From assembly GCA_965232985.1 (NCBI GenBank), contig CBDDRC010000021.1, positions 12,337 to 76,336 on the forward strand: a stretch of 64,000 nucleotides of DNA, given 5' to 3'. The notes beneath the pieces are model-generated. The model did no database searches. It was not told the origin of the DNA and saw only the letters and a list, made by a program, of their open reading frames with translations. How positions within the stretch are numbered: position 1 is the stretch's first letter; every line of letters starts with the position of its first letter. Made by a program: the position numbers and the translations under genes. Positions 18,755 through 27,829 of this stretch are shown here, piece by piece. This stretch comes from JADFDG01 sp965232985 (GTDB lineage Bacteria; Pseudomonadota; Gammaproteobacteria; Pseudomonadales; JADFDG01).

Positions 18755-20695
18755 GTGATTTTCGTGCCTGTCCATTGCCTGGGTCGATACCTGTTGCTGG
18801 CGCTTGTCGTTGCCAGTGGCGCCGCATTCGCTGCCGGACAGGATGCTGATATCGAGGATCTGCTGGCCAGTGCGCGCGCGCAGCATCTGGCGGCGGATGC
18901 GCAATGGCTGGCGCTGTTGCATGTCAATCGCGGTGGCACGCTGCGTGATCGCGGCCGCAGCTACGTCGACGATCGGGCTTTCTTTTTTGCCCCGCAGGGC
19001 AATGCTGATCCGGCCGCTGAGCTTGCGGCAACGATTCAGGCGCTGTTCGCCGCTGACGCTGAGGTTGGCGATGGCAGCGCGCGCTGCCGCTTCGTGGCCC
19101 GCTACCGCTGGCTGGCAATGCGATTGCAGCAACCGGTAGCCGACCTGCGCGGCGCCTGTCCGGCATATGGTGCCTGGCGGGCACCGATCAATGCCGGTCG
19201 CGTCACGCTTGTTTTTCCCGGCTCGTATCTCAACAGCCCGTCGTCGATGTTCGGGCATACGCTGCTGCGTCTTGATCCACCCGCCGAAACCGCGTCCACG
19301 GTCTGGCTGTCGCAGGCGGTGAGCTTTGGTGCCGATGTGCGAGCGGCCGACAATTCCATGCTCTACATCTGGAAGGGGTTGGCGGGTGGTTACCCGGGCC
19401 ATTTCCAGGTCGAGCCTTATTTTGCCAAGATCCAGCAATACGGGCGCATGGAGAATCGCGATCTCTGGGAATACCCGCTCGATCTTGCGCCGGCAGAGGC
19501 GGAATTGCTTGTCGATCACCTGTGGGAAGTGCGGGAAACGAATTTCGAGTATTACTTTTTCGACGAGAATTGTTCATACCGCCTGCTTGAGTTGCTGGAA
19601 GTCGCGCGGCCATCGCTGACGCTGACCAGTGCCTGGCGTTTTTCGGAAGTGCCGGTGAACACGATTCGTAGTGTGCACGACGCCGGGGTATCGGCGTCGC
19701 CGATGCTGCGGCCATCGGCAGAGCGTGAGCTGCGCGCGCGTATCACCCAGCTTGCTGCCCGCGAGCGGGACATCGCCCTCGCACTTGCTGCCGATGCCGC
19801 CACCACGACGCGCGAAGATTTTCGTGCGTTGCCGCACGAACGCCAGGCCATGGTTTTGGCAACGGCCTATGCGAGCATGGTGTATCGCTCGCGCAAGGAT
19901 GTCGGGCGCGACCCGCTACGGGCGCAGCGCAGTCTTGAACTGTTGCGCGCGCTGAATTCGCTCGACAGCAATCCGCAGGCCAACGTGCCGGCAGTGGCGG
20001 CGCCCGAAACCGGGCATCGTACCCGGCGGATATCACTGGGCGGCGGTGCAATCGCCAATGGCGGGCTCGACGGCGCCGCACGCGGCAACTACACGACGAT
20101 TGCCCTGCGGCCCACGTACCACGACTTGCTCGACCCGGTACGCGGCTATCTGCCCGGCGCCGAGCTGGAGATGCTCGACACCGAGTTGCGGGTAAACGAG
20201 GCTGGCAACATCAAGCTGGAGCGTCTTGATGTTGCCAACGTGTTCAGTTTGACGCCGCGCGACCGTTTTTTCCGCAACTTCTCCTGGCGGGTACGCGGAG
20301 GCATTGAGCGGCAACCGGAAGAAGACCTCATCCTGCACAGCACCCGCTATGCCGAAGGTGGCGGTGGCGTGGCCTGGCGAGTCGGCGATGTATTCGCCCG
20401 CGCCTATGCCGAGACACGCGTTGAGCACAGCGGTGCACACGAACACCTGATCGATATTGCTGTCGGGCCTGCCATCGGTTTGTTGGGGCAACATCGCTTC
20501 CTGAACTGGAGTCTTGATGCGCGCCCGCTGTATTTTTCCGGCGGTCTGGTTCGCACCGAAGCACGGGTGGCGCTGCAGTGGCAGCCCGGTCGCGACTGGG
20601 GCGTGCGGGCGGAAATGCGCTGGCGCCAGGCGGAGGCGGGTGCTGCGGACAAGGAGACCACCGATGCGCAAATCGTCCTGCACCGTTATTTCTGA
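18755..20695 (+). CDS. DUF4105 (Lnb N-terminal periplasmic domain) protein
   Basis: 646 aa from a GTG start. Signal peptide (about residues 10-26), then the DUF4105/Lnb core with VTLVFPGSYLNSPSSMFGHT and FFDENCSYRLLELL; the His in SMFGHT and the Cys in ENCSY are the conserved pair suggestive of a papain-like (NlpC/P60-type) thiol catalytic site. The last ~230 residues are beta-rich and may form a barrel or lid. Relatives are outer-membrane or periplasmic proteins of unknown function. It overlaps the next gene by 32 bp. A second GTG at 18764 is an alternative start. Confidence 0.88.
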   Translation: MIFVPVHCLGRYLLLALVVASGAAFAAGQDADIEDLLASARAQHLAADAQWLALLHVNRGGTLRDRGRSYVDDRAFFFAPQGNADPAAELAATIQALFAADAEVGDGSARCRFVARYRWLAMRLQQPVADLRGACPAYGAWRAPINAGRVTLVFPGSYLNSPSSMFGHTLLRLDPPAETASTVWLSQAVSFGADVRAADNSMLYIWKGLAGGYPGHFQVEPYFAKIQQYGRMENRDLWEYPLDLAPAEAELLVDHLWEVRETNFEYYFFDENCSYRLLELLEVARPSLTLTSAWRFSEVPVNTIRSVHDAGVSASPMLRPSAERELRARITQLAARERDIALALAADAATTTREDFRALPHERQAMVLATAYASMVYRSRKDVGRDPLRAQRSLELLRALNSLDSNPQANVPAVAAPETGHRTRRISLGGGAIANGGLDGAARGNYTTIALRPTYHDLLDPVRGYLPGAELEMLDTELRVNEAGNIKLERLDVANVFSLTPRDRFFRNFSWRVRGGIERQPEEDLILHSTRYAEGGGGVAWRVGDVFARAYAETRVEHSGAHEHLIDIAVGPAIGLLGQHRFLNWSLDARPLYFSGGLVRTEARVALQWQPGRDWGVRAEMRWRQAEAGAADKETTDAQIVLHRYF

Positions 20696-21575
20696 CAGGC
20701 GTTTCGCGGCGCCGCTGTTTCCGGGACTCTGGACGGTGCTGCTGGCCTTCCTGCTCGCCGGCTGCACCAACCTGTTTTTCGTGCCGATGCGGCAACAGGT
20801 GCTGACACCCGCGCAGCTCGGACTCGTCGCGCACGACGTTTCGCTGACGGCTGAAGACGGCACAAAACTCTTTGCCTGGCATTTGGCAGCAGAAAATATC
20901 GCGGGGATTGTCTGTTATTTTCACGGCAATGCCGAGAACATCAGCACGCACATCGTCAATGTCGCATGGTTGCCTGCAGCGGGCTATGAAGTATTGCTGG
21001 TCGATTATCGTGGCTATGGAGCGTCCGGGGGCGAAGTCGATTTCCCGGCGGTGTTCGCCGATGTGCGCGCCGGGCTCGACTGGTGCCTCACGCGCGGGCG
21101 GGAAAAACAGCAGCCTGTGTACGCGCTGGGGCAAAGTTTGGGCGCGGCATTGTTGCTGGAAGTTGCTGCGCAGAAGCCTTATCGCGGGCAACTTGCCGGT
21201 GTGGCTGCCGACAGCAGTTTTGCCGGATACCACAGCATGGTGCGATCTGCACTGGCGCATTCGTGGTTGATGTTCCCGTTTCAGTATCCGTTGTCCTGGC
21301 TGGTGACACGCAACCACGATCCCGAGGATGCCGTGCGGCACCTTGCGCCATTGCCGCTGCTCGTGCTGCACAGCCCGGACGACACTGTCGTGCCCTTCGC
21401 GCACGGCGAGCGCATTTTTTCTGCAGCCAACGGCCCGAAATGTTTTCGGCGTACATCAGGTGTGCACAACGCCGCGTTTCGCGATGAGGCTAATCGACGC
21501 GCGCTGGTGGCTTTTTTCGGTTCCGTTGCGGCCGGGCCTGACGGCCTGGTGTGCCCCGAACAAAACCCGCCGTGA
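20664..21575 (+). CDS. alpha/beta hydrolase lipoprotein
   Basis: 303 aa. AAGGAG lies 7 bp before the ATG, which sits inside the end of the DUF4105 gene. A hydrophobic leader with lipobox LLAG-Cys34 predicts a membrane-anchored lipoprotein, though the N-region before it is longer than usual (about 20 residues). The hydrolase domain resembles the BEM46/YfhR type: oxyanion HGN (FHGNAENI), nucleophile Ser158 in GQSLGA, Asp in HSPDDTVVP and His in SGVHNAAF. Co-expression with DUF4105 suggests a shared envelope task, possibly lipid or peptide turnover; the substrate is unknown. Confidence 0.88.
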   Translation: MRKSSCTVISDRRFAAPLFPGLWTVLLAFLLAGCTNLFFVPMRQQVLTPAQLGLVAHDVSLTAEDGTKLFAWHLAAENIAGIVCYFHGNAENISTHIVNVAWLPAAGYEVLLVDYRGYGASGGEVDFPAVFADVRAGLDWCLTRGREKQQPVYALGQSLGAALLLEVAAQKPYRGQLAGVAADSSFAGYHSMVRSALAHSWLMFPFQYPLSWLVTRNHDPEDAVRHLAPLPLLVLHSPDDTVVPFAHGERIFSAANGPKCFRRTSGVHNAAFRDEANRRALVAFFGSVAAGPDGLVCPEQNPP

Positions 21576-21698
21576 TATGGCCGGCCCAGACGCATGGCGA
21601 ACGGTGGTGCCGATAACCTGAGCGCAAGAATCGGGTCGCTGCGGCGCTGGTGCGCGGCCGATAATGGCGCTTTCCCCTCAAGCAACCGGATTGCGCTG

Positions 21699-22601
21699 AT
21701 GATCGACAGCAATGACGAGGCTCAACATGGCCGCGCCTATGCGGTCGTCGCCAGCGCGATTCGCTTTCTGGAACGCAACCAGAAGCAGCAGCCCGGGCTC
21801 GCTGACATCGCCAGTCATGTGGGTCTGAGCGAGTTTCACCTGCAACGGCTGTTCTGCACCTGGGCCGGTGTTTCGCCCAGGCAATATCTGCAATACCTGA
21901 CCAAGGAAAGCGCGAAGCGGCGCTTGCGCCTGGAAACCGTGTTCAACACGGCGCTGTCCGTGGGCCTGAGCGGGCCGGGACGGCTGCACGATCTGATGGT
22001 GACCTGCGAGGGCGTGACGCCGGGTGAATACCGTCTCGCCGGTCAGGGTCTTGCAATCGGGTATGGCATCCATGACTCGCCCTTCGGCGCCTGTCTGCTG
22101 GCGAGCACCGGGAACGGCATCTGCAAATTGGCGTTTTTCGATACGCAAGCGGAGTGCGTGGTGCTGGAGGGGGAGTTGTTTGCCGAGTGGCCGGCAGCGG
22201 CGATCACGCGCCAGGACGCCATCACCGCGTTGCTCTTGCCACGAATGTTCCCGGTTGCCGGAAAACGCGAACAGCCACTGAAATTGCTGCTGCGCGGCAG
22301 CCCGTTCCAGTTGAAAGTATGGGAAGCACTGCTGGCCATTCCTGTTGGCGGGATATGCACCTACCAACAGGTTGCCAACCTTGTCGAATCGCCAGCAGCG
22401 GTGCGCGCTGTCGCATCGGCGATAGCGCAAAACAGCATCGGTTATCTGATTCCCTGCCATCGGGTGATTCGGGCCGGCGGCGAGTTTGGGCAGTATCGTT
22501 GGGGAGGCACTCGGAAAAAAGCCATGCTTGCCTGGGAGGCAAGTGTGGTTGATGGCGCGCCCCGTGTGGATGGTGTGGGGGTCGACATACCGCCGCAATG
22601 A
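21699..22601 (+). CDS. Ada-like AraC-HTH / O6-alkylguanine-DNA alkyltransferase
   Basis: 300 aa from the ATG at 21699; an upstream in-frame ATG at 21594 would add 35 residues and cannot be excluded, since no clear ribosome site marks either. AraC-type HTH (about 15-115, with LADIASHVGLSEFHLQRLF) is fused to an ATase domain (about 120-285) with acceptor Cys253 in IPCHRV and FQLKVWEALLAIPVG. The N-terminal zinc/methylphosphotriester domain of full Ada is missing, so it can repair O6-methylguanine but should lack the methyl-switch activation of E. coli Ada. Confidence 0.9.
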   Translation: MIDSNDEAQHGRAYAVVASAIRFLERNQKQQPGLADIASHVGLSEFHLQRLFCTWAGVSPRQYLQYLTKESAKRRLRLETVFNTALSVGLSGPGRLHDLMVTCEGVTPGEYRLAGQGLAIGYGIHDSPFGACLLASTGNGICKLAFFDTQAECVVLEGELFAEWPAAAITRQDAITALLLPRMFPVAGKREQPLKLLLRGSPFQLKVWEALLAIPVGGICTYQQVANLVESPAAVRAVASAIAQNSIGYLIPCHRVIRAGGEFGQYRWGGTRKKAMLAWEASVVDGAPRVDGVGVDIPPQ

Positions 22602-22773
22602 GGGTTGAAATGCGGCAACACAATCTGCTGTTGCAGGCAGATGAGGCCACCCCGGTTGCCAGGCGCGCCGGTACATAGCGCTATTGAGCGCGGCACATTT
22701 TTTGTAAGGAATTCATTACGTTGCCTTGATGCGGCCCAAAATGACGGCCGCATGGCCCTTGCGGCTATGCTTC

Positions 22774-22789
22774 TTGGTTGCGCGACCAA
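22774..22789. promoter_or_regulatory. palindromic operator 1, TetR type
   Basis: TTGGTTGCGCGACCAA, a 16-bp palindrome with one mismatch, 49 bp upstream of the first PF10118 gene. It shares its arms with operator 2, whose centre is 29 bp away. Confidence 0.6.
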
Positions 22790-22802
22790 ATACTGTTGGT
22801 CT

Positions 22803-22818
22803 TTGGTTGTACAACCAA
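22803..22818. promoter_or_regulatory. palindromic operator 2, TetR type
   Basis: TTGGTTGTACAACCAA is a perfect 16-bp palindrome, 20 bp before the ATG at 22838. A pair of such sites in front of an operon that encodes its own TetR regulator points to autorepression. The rest of the 236-bp gap (22602-22837) shows no other structure. Confidence 0.68.
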
Positions 22819-22837
22819 CAGCTGAGGTGGCGCAGTC

Positions 22838-23788
22838 ATGGGCAGCAAGATCAATAGCAAGGTGTCTTACCTTCCCGGGAGTCGGTCCCTGAAAGGTGTT
22901 GCGCAGGCCCGGCAGGTACCGCTCAAGCACCGTCGTACCACGTTCGACTTCAGCGGTGTGCCGCGCCACTGGCTGGCGGGGGATCCGTTCATGACCCGTC
23001 TGATTGATGCGATGTCCATCAATTTTCCGGATGGCGAGCGCTTTTTCATGGCGTCGGTGCGCAATTACGAGCAGCGCGTTACCGATCCCGCATTGCGCGA
23101 GGACATTCGCCTCTTTGTCCGCCAGGAAGCACAGCATGGTTTTGTGCACGAGCAGTTCAATAACCTGATGAATTCGCAGGGCGTGAAGGCAGACAGCATT
23201 GTGCGCGGGCTGCAATTCGAGATGAAAATAGCGCAGAGGCTGTTGCCGAAAAAATGGCAGCTTGCGGTCACCGCCGCCGCCGAACACCTGACCGCCACGC
23301 TGGGGGAAGGTTTTCTTGAGTTGATGCCGGAAATTCTCACCGAGGGCCACCCGGCGATGCGTGCGCTCTATGCCTGGCACGCGGTGGAGGAAGTCGAGCA
23401 CAAGGCAGTGGCTTTCGATGTATACCAGAAGGCTGCTGATGGCGACTATGCAACGCGGGCGGCAGCGATGGTTGTTTTTACGCTGTTCCTGCACATCAGG
23501 GTTGCGCTCATCATGCGGCACATGTTCAAGGCCGATGGCATCCGCGTGTTTCCCGGCGTGTTGGCGCGCGGCATGTGGAAGCTTTACGGGCCAGGCGGGA
23601 TCATGCCGGTAGTGGCACCGCGCTACCTGTTGTGGTTCAAGCCGGGGTTTCATCCGTGGGATACCCGGTTGCCCAGGCGCGCAGCGGCGTGGATGGCCGA
23701 ATACGATCGGCATCAGGATCCGTTGCAGGCATTTGACGTTGCTTTTGCTGATCTTCTGCCGCCCCAGGCGCGTGCGGTAGCGGTATGA
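22838..23788 (+). CDS. PF10118-family protein with diiron-type ligand set (paralogue A)
   Basis: 316 aa, all-helical. The family is labelled a predicted metal-dependent hydrolase. The visible ligand pattern is that of a ferritin-like carboxylate-bridged diiron site: Glu67 (DGERFFM), Glu97-x-x-His100 (RQEAQH), Glu149 (AAEH) and Glu185-x-x-His188 (EEVEHK). The same positions are kept in paralogue B at 25.6 kb. A hydrophobic stretch (about 208-226) may associate with membrane. It is the first gene after two operators and overlaps tetR by four bases. Role inferred: oxygen-dependent oxidation of, or radical chemistry on, a lipid-like substrate; not established. Confidence 0.85.
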   Translation: MGSKINSKVSYLPGSRSLKGVAQARQVPLKHRRTTFDFSGVPRHWLAGDPFMTRLIDAMSINFPDGERFFMASVRNYEQRVTDPALREDIRLFVRQEAQHGFVHEQFNNLMNSQGVKADSIVRGLQFEMKIAQRLLPKKWQLAVTAAAEHLTATLGEGFLELMPEILTEGHPAMRALYAWHAVEEVEHKAVAFDVYQKAADGDYATRAAAMVVFTLFLHIRVALIMRHMFKADGIRVFPGVLARGMWKLYGPGGIMPVVAPRYLLWFKPGFHPWDTRLPRRAAAWMAEYDRHQDPLQAFDVAFADLLPPQARAVAV

Positions 23789-24432
23789 CCGCGCGTACCA
23801 ATACGACGGCGGCCGTTGCGCCGCCGCGTCGTGAACCGCCGGATCGCGAGCGGGTGCTTACCGCAGCGGCAGAGCTGTTCCGCGAGCGGGGTTTCGAGCG
23901 GACAACGCTCAAGGAAATCGCCCATGCGTGCAATATGCTGCCGGGCAGCCTGCACTATCGCTATCCGTCCAAGGAATCGTTGCTGATCGACATGATGCGG
24001 CTCGCCATGCATCGGGTGATGGAGGCGACGATAGGCGCTGCTGCTGGTGTTGCCGATCCGATCGAGCAGATGCGCCGCACGCTCACCGCCCACCTGAAAA
24101 CGGTGGTCAGCGGTTCGGATACGGTCTATGTGCTGTTGTTTGACTGGCGCGCACTGCAGGGCGAGGCGCGCGCGGAACTGATTGAGCTGCGCGACAGCTA
24201 TGAGGCGCAGTGGATGATGATGTTGAAGCACCTGCGCAAGCAGGGTCTGGTGCGCGAAGACATCGACCTGCGCCTGTTGCGTCTTGTCGCGTTGGGTGCC
24301 ATCAACTGGGTGTCAACCTGGTACCGCGCAGACGGGCTCTATTCGCTCGATCAAATCGCCAACTTTGTTTGGCAAATCACCCGCGATGCGGTGCTGACAC
24401 CGCAAGCGCGTGCGCGTTCCCTGCAATCCTGA
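23785..24432 (+). CDS. TetR/AcrR-family transcriptional regulator
   Basis: 215 aa. N-terminal HTH (about residues 19-66: RVLTAAAELFRERGFERTTLKEIAHACNMLPGSLHYRYPSKESLL) and a C-terminal ligand-binding helical domain with aromatic residues (DWRALQGEAR, WYRADGLYSLDQIANFVW). It resembles regulators of acyl-CoA and fatty-acid genes in sequence style, but this is an impression only. The ATGA overlap with paralogue A shows that it is in the operon it most likely represses through the palindromes at 22774-22818. Confidence 0.92.
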   Translation: MTARTNTTAAVAPPRREPPDRERVLTAAAELFRERGFERTTLKEIAHACNMLPGSLHYRYPSKESLLIDMMRLAMHRVMEATIGAAAGVADPIEQMRRTLTAHLKTVVSGSDTVYVLLFDWRALQGEARAELIELRDSYEAQWMMMLKHLRKQGLVREDIDLRLLRLVALGAINWVSTWYRADGLYSLDQIANFVWQITRDAVLTPQARARSLQS

Positions 24433-24481
24433 TGCTGTAAGCGTGGCGTGCGCTGCGCTCAATTTAAATGAGGAAAATGAC

Positions 24482-25477
24482 ATGACCACAGAACAGGCAT
24501 TTCTTGCTGAAGTTGGCAGCGCCTATCTTGCGCGCGCGCAACCGCCAAACGAAGATGCCTTGCGGCGTTGGCGCCCGGCCGGTCTCGCCTGGCCGCTGCT
24601 GCGGGAAATGCAGGGGCGTGCCGTTGGCTTCAAAAAGCGTTCCGCGCAAGTGGATGGCCAGCGGTTTGTGTGGCTCGAAGGTGGCAATCGGCGCGGCACC
24701 CCGGTGGTGTTGTTGCATGGCTTCGGCGCCAGCAAGGAAAACTGGGTAACCCTGTTGCCATTTCTGGCCAAGCGGCATCGCCTGTTTATTCCGGATCTGC
24801 CGGGCTGGGGAGAAAGTCATTTCCGTTTCGGCAATGCCTATGGAATCGATCAGCAGGTAGCGCGCATTGCGCACTGGCTGGAACACCATGTGCCGGCCGG
24901 TGTGCATCTGGTCGGCAGTTCAATGGGCGGTGCCATCGCCGGCTTTGTTGCTGCGCGCCACCCGCAGCAGGTGGCGACACTTACGCTGATGAATGCCGCT
25001 GGTGTGCGTGGCGCCCAGCAAAGCGAGTTCGAGGCCGGATTGCTGCAGGGGCACAACGCGCTGGTTGCGAACAGTGTCGCCGATGTTTTTCGGCTCTTTA
25101 CCATTGTTGTTGAGCGTAACCGTCACCTGCTCGCTGCGATGCTAGGTCCGATCATGGCGGGAGTGATGCTGCAGCGCCGGGATGTCAATGAGCACATGTT
25201 CCATCAGCTGATGACAAACCCGCCGCAGGAAGATTTGCCGGGCATGACGACCATCGAGATGCCGACGCTGGTGCTTTGGGGCGAACAGGATCGCGTGTTG
25301 CATGTGTCTTGCGCTGACACTTATCAGCAGCTCATTCCTCATGCGCAGGTGAAGCGTTTGCGCGGCATCGGCCATTTGCCAATGGTCGAGGCGCCGGCAC
25401 TCACCGCGCGGTGCCTGTACCGCTTTTGGCGTGCGCATGCGGTTTCTTCGTCTGCCGCCCGAACACGCGCTGCCTGA
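24482..25477 (+). CDS. alpha/beta hydrolase
   Basis: 331 aa. GAGGAAA precedes the ATG at 24482. Hydrolase core with oxyanion HGFGASKENW (residues 79-88), nucleophile Ser147 in GSSMGG, catalytic Asp in GEQDRVLHV and His in IGHLPMVEAP. The family includes lipases, esterases and C-C bond hydrolases (MhpC/lipase 3 type). Located between tetR (49 bp upstream) and the second PF10118 gene (79 bp downstream) on one strand, so it is probably part of the same regulon; a lipid ester or ring-cleavage product is a possible substrate. Confidence 0.9.
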   Translation: MTTEQAFLAEVGSAYLARAQPPNEDALRRWRPAGLAWPLLREMQGRAVGFKKRSAQVDGQRFVWLEGGNRRGTPVVLLHGFGASKENWVTLLPFLAKRHRLFIPDLPGWGESHFRFGNAYGIDQQVARIAHWLEHHVPAGVHLVGSSMGGAIAGFVAARHPQQVATLTLMNAAGVRGAQQSEFEAGLLQGHNALVANSVADVFRLFTIVVERNRHLLAAMLGPIMAGVMLQRRDVNEHMFHQLMTNPPQEDLPGMTTIEMPTLVLWGEQDRVLHVSCADTYQQLIPHAQVKRLRGIGHLPMVEAPALTARCLYRFWRAHAVSSSAARTRAA

Positions 25478-25556
25478 TGGGCGCTGCCAGTGCGGAAAAG
25501 TTGTTCGAGTCATGTTCCAGTCACTTTAATAGATAGTGAATACGGAGAAGCCAGTC

Positions 25557-26468
25557 ATGAATTCTGTTTCTACCGCAACACGGTCCCGCAAGTCTGCCGG
25601 CGCCAGCGTTGGTATACCGCCTCGCCAGATGGATTTCCGGATCCCGGAAGACTCGCCACGCTACTTCTATGACAACAACGCCACGGCGACACTGTTTTTT
25701 GCAATGCTCTCGGGATTCTTTCCGCCGGGCGAGCGATTCTTCATGGAGTCGGTACGCCATTTCCGTGACCGTATCACCGACGAGAAACTGAAGGCAGAGG
25801 TTTCCGGTTTTATGGGTCAGGAAGCAATTCATGGGCGCGAGCACGACCGCCTGAACGAGTTGCTCACTTCGCGCGGCATTGACATGAGTGTGCCGGACAA
25901 AATGGTGAAGTTGGGCATTTGGTTGTTGGAGCAGTTGCCGCCCAGCCAGCAATTGGCCTGCACGACATACATGGAGCACTTCACCGCATTACTCGCGCAG
26001 CGATTGCTGACCGATGCTGATTTCCGCAGCAAGGCGGATCCGGAAATGATCAAGCTCTGGCAGTGGCACGCCCTGGAAGAGCTGGAGCACAAGGCGGTCG
26101 CCTATGATGTTTATGAAACGATCGGCAACAGCCAGCGCGAACGGTTACTCGCGGCGCCGTGTGTGATGGTTGCACTGACGCCGGTGGTTTTGCTCAGCTG
26201 GAGCTGGCTGGTTGTGCGGGAAGGTAAGGCTACCGATATTGGCGATATCCGGCGCGGGCTGAACATGCTGTTCGGTCTGAACGGCTTCGTTACCCGCATC
26301 CTGCCGAAAATGCCGTTGTTTCATCGCAAGCGTTTTCACCCCGCAAAACACGACACGCGCGCCCTGGAAAAGGAGTGGCGTGAGAAGCTCTTCGGTGAAA
26401 ATGGCGCGCTGCGCAACGAGTTCAGGAACCGCGAGGCGGTGATTGCAGAGGCGGAAATGTTTACGTAA
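25557..26468 (+). CDS. PF10118-family protein with diiron-type ligand set (paralogue B)
   Basis: 303 aa. The ATG at 25557 is chosen for its GGAGAAG ribosome site; a GTG at 25536 would add seven residues. It is clearly paralogous to the protein at 22838: FPPGERFFMESVR, QEAIHGREH, MEHFTALLA and WHALEELEHKAVAYDVY align without gaps around Glu59, Glu89-x-x-His92, Glu140 and Glu175-x-x-His178. Having two copies in one regulon suggests either a hetero-oligomer or two substrate specificities. It ends 7 bp from the convergent phoR stop. Confidence 0.85.
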   Translation: MNSVSTATRSRKSAGASVGIPPRQMDFRIPEDSPRYFYDNNATATLFFAMLSGFFPPGERFFMESVRHFRDRITDEKLKAEVSGFMGQEAIHGREHDRLNELLTSRGIDMSVPDKMVKLGIWLLEQLPPSQQLACTTYMEHFTALLAQRLLTDADFRSKADPEMIKLWQWHALEELEHKAVAYDVYETIGNSQRERLLAAPCVMVALTPVVLLSWSWLVVREGKATDIGDIRRGLNMLFGLNGFVTRILPKMPLFHRKRFHPAKHDTRALEKEWREKLFGENGALRNEFRNREAVIAEAEMFT

Positions 26469-26474
26469 AGCGTG

Positions 26475-27782
26475 TCAGCGCGCCAGGCGTTGCAGCGGGA
26501 AGTGGCAGGTAAAGGTCGAGCCTTTGCCGGGTTCAGAATGGATTTCCAGTGCTGCGTCGTGGCGTTTTAGCGCGTGTTTGACGATGGCAAGGCCAAGGCC
26601 AGTGCCGCCTTCGGCAACTGAGCGGCCTTTGTCGGTACGGTAGAAACGTTCGGTGAGTCGCGGGACGTGGTGTGGCTCAATACCGGCACCGTTGTCGCAA
26701 ATCGCCAAGTGTGCGCCCTTACCGTCCACCCACCAGTGGATGTCTATCTTGCCGTTTGGTTCGGTATATTTCGCCGCATTGATAATGATGTTCGAGAACG
26801 CGCTCTGCAGTTCGGCGTCGTTGCCGAGCAGGCGTGCATCTTCATCGACCCGCAGGGTAATAACGTGTCCTTTGTCGCGCGTTGCGGCAATCACATCGGT
26901 GCGGATATTTTCCAGCATGGTCCGTACCGGAACGATCGCCTGACCGCTGTCGGGCTGGGTGCTTTCCAGGCGTGACAACAGCAACAGATCATTGACCAGG
27001 CGATCCATGCGCTCGGCCTGCTGCATCATCTGCATCATGGCGCGGTTGAAACGGGCAGGCGCCTCACCATTGTTGTTTGTCAGCGTTTCAAGATAGCCCT
27101 TGATGACGGTGAGCGGTGTTTTCAGCTCGTGCGACACATTGGCGACAAAGTCGCGCCGCATTTGTTCGAGTTGATGAATACGCGTCACGTCGCGCGCGAT
27201 TACCAGCCGGTCGCCGTTGCCGAACGTGGTTACCTGCACTTGCAGCTGGGTTTTGTCGGAAAGGGGTGACGGCAATTCCAGGACGCGGGAATAATCGCCC
27301 GCATCGAAGAATTCGCGCAAGCGTGGATCGCGGATCAGGTTGGTAACGGGCTGGTCCTTGTCCTTGGGCCATTCGAGGCCAAGCAATCTCTCCGCTGCCG
27401 GGTTCCACCACTCCAGTGTGCCCTCGCGGCCAACAACGACCACGGCGTCGCGTAACGCGACGACCGAGTCGCGAGCCCGGTCGATGATTGACTGAAGGTC
27501 GTTGTGCGCCGCTTGCTCGCGCTTTTGCAGGCGGTAGATGCCGTCGAAGATCTCACCCCACAGGCCGAAACTGTCGGGCGGCTCCTGTGGCAAGCCCTGC
27601 CTTGCCGACGCACTGAGCCATCGGTGCAGTTTTACCAGCTCGGCGGTGAACCAGCTCAGATAGACCGCCAGTGCCCCGGCAATAAACCATGCGGTGTGAC
27701 CGAAAATCAGGCCCAACAGCAGGCCGCCAGCGGCAGCGATGGCGACGCGTTTGAGTTCCTCAATGCGGTGATTTTTTTGCAC
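26475..27782 (-). CDS. phoR: phosphate regulon sensor kinase
   Basis: 435 aa inner-membrane histidine kinase. Two closely spaced hydrophobic segments at residues 12-48 without a large periplasmic loop (the PhoR type), a linker, a PAS domain (about 95-195), HisKA with His218 in FVANVSHELKTPLTVI, and HATPase with NIIINAAKYTE, CDNGAGIE and GGTGLGLAIVKHAL. It phosphorylates PhoB under phosphate limitation and is controlled by the Pst-PhoU complex, which is not in this window. It follows phoB by 47 bp. Confidence 0.96.
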   Translation of the reverse strand: MQKNHRIEELKRVAIAAAGGLLLGLIFGHTAWFIAGALAVYLSWFTAELVKLHRWLSASARQGLPQEPPDSFGLWGEIFDGIYRLQKREQAAHNDLQSIIDRARDSVVALRDAVVVVGREGTLEWWNPAAERLLGLEWPKDKDQPVTNLIRDPRLREFFDAGDYSRVLELPSPLSDKTQLQVQVTTFGNGDRLVIARDVTRIHQLEQMRRDFVANVSHELKTPLTVIKGYLETLTNNNGEAPARFNRAMMQMMQQAERMDRLVNDLLLLSRLESTQPDSGQAIVPVRTMLENIRTDVIAATRDKGHVITLRVDEDARLLGNDAELQSAFSNIIINAAKYTEPNGKIDIHWWVDGKGAHLAICDNGAGIEPHHVPRLTERFYRTDKGRSVAEGGTGLGLAIVKHALKRHDAALEIHSEPGKGSTFTCHFPLQRLAR

Positions 27783-27829
27783 CCGGGAGCGGATCCTGTC
27801 TCTGTTTTGCGGGAAAGATAAGGCGGTGA

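Noticed and set aside
22838..23788. Calling PF10118 proteins metal-dependent hydrolases with confidence
   Set aside because: The family label is a prediction, and the visible ligands are those of a diiron site; the name is kept only as a family tag.
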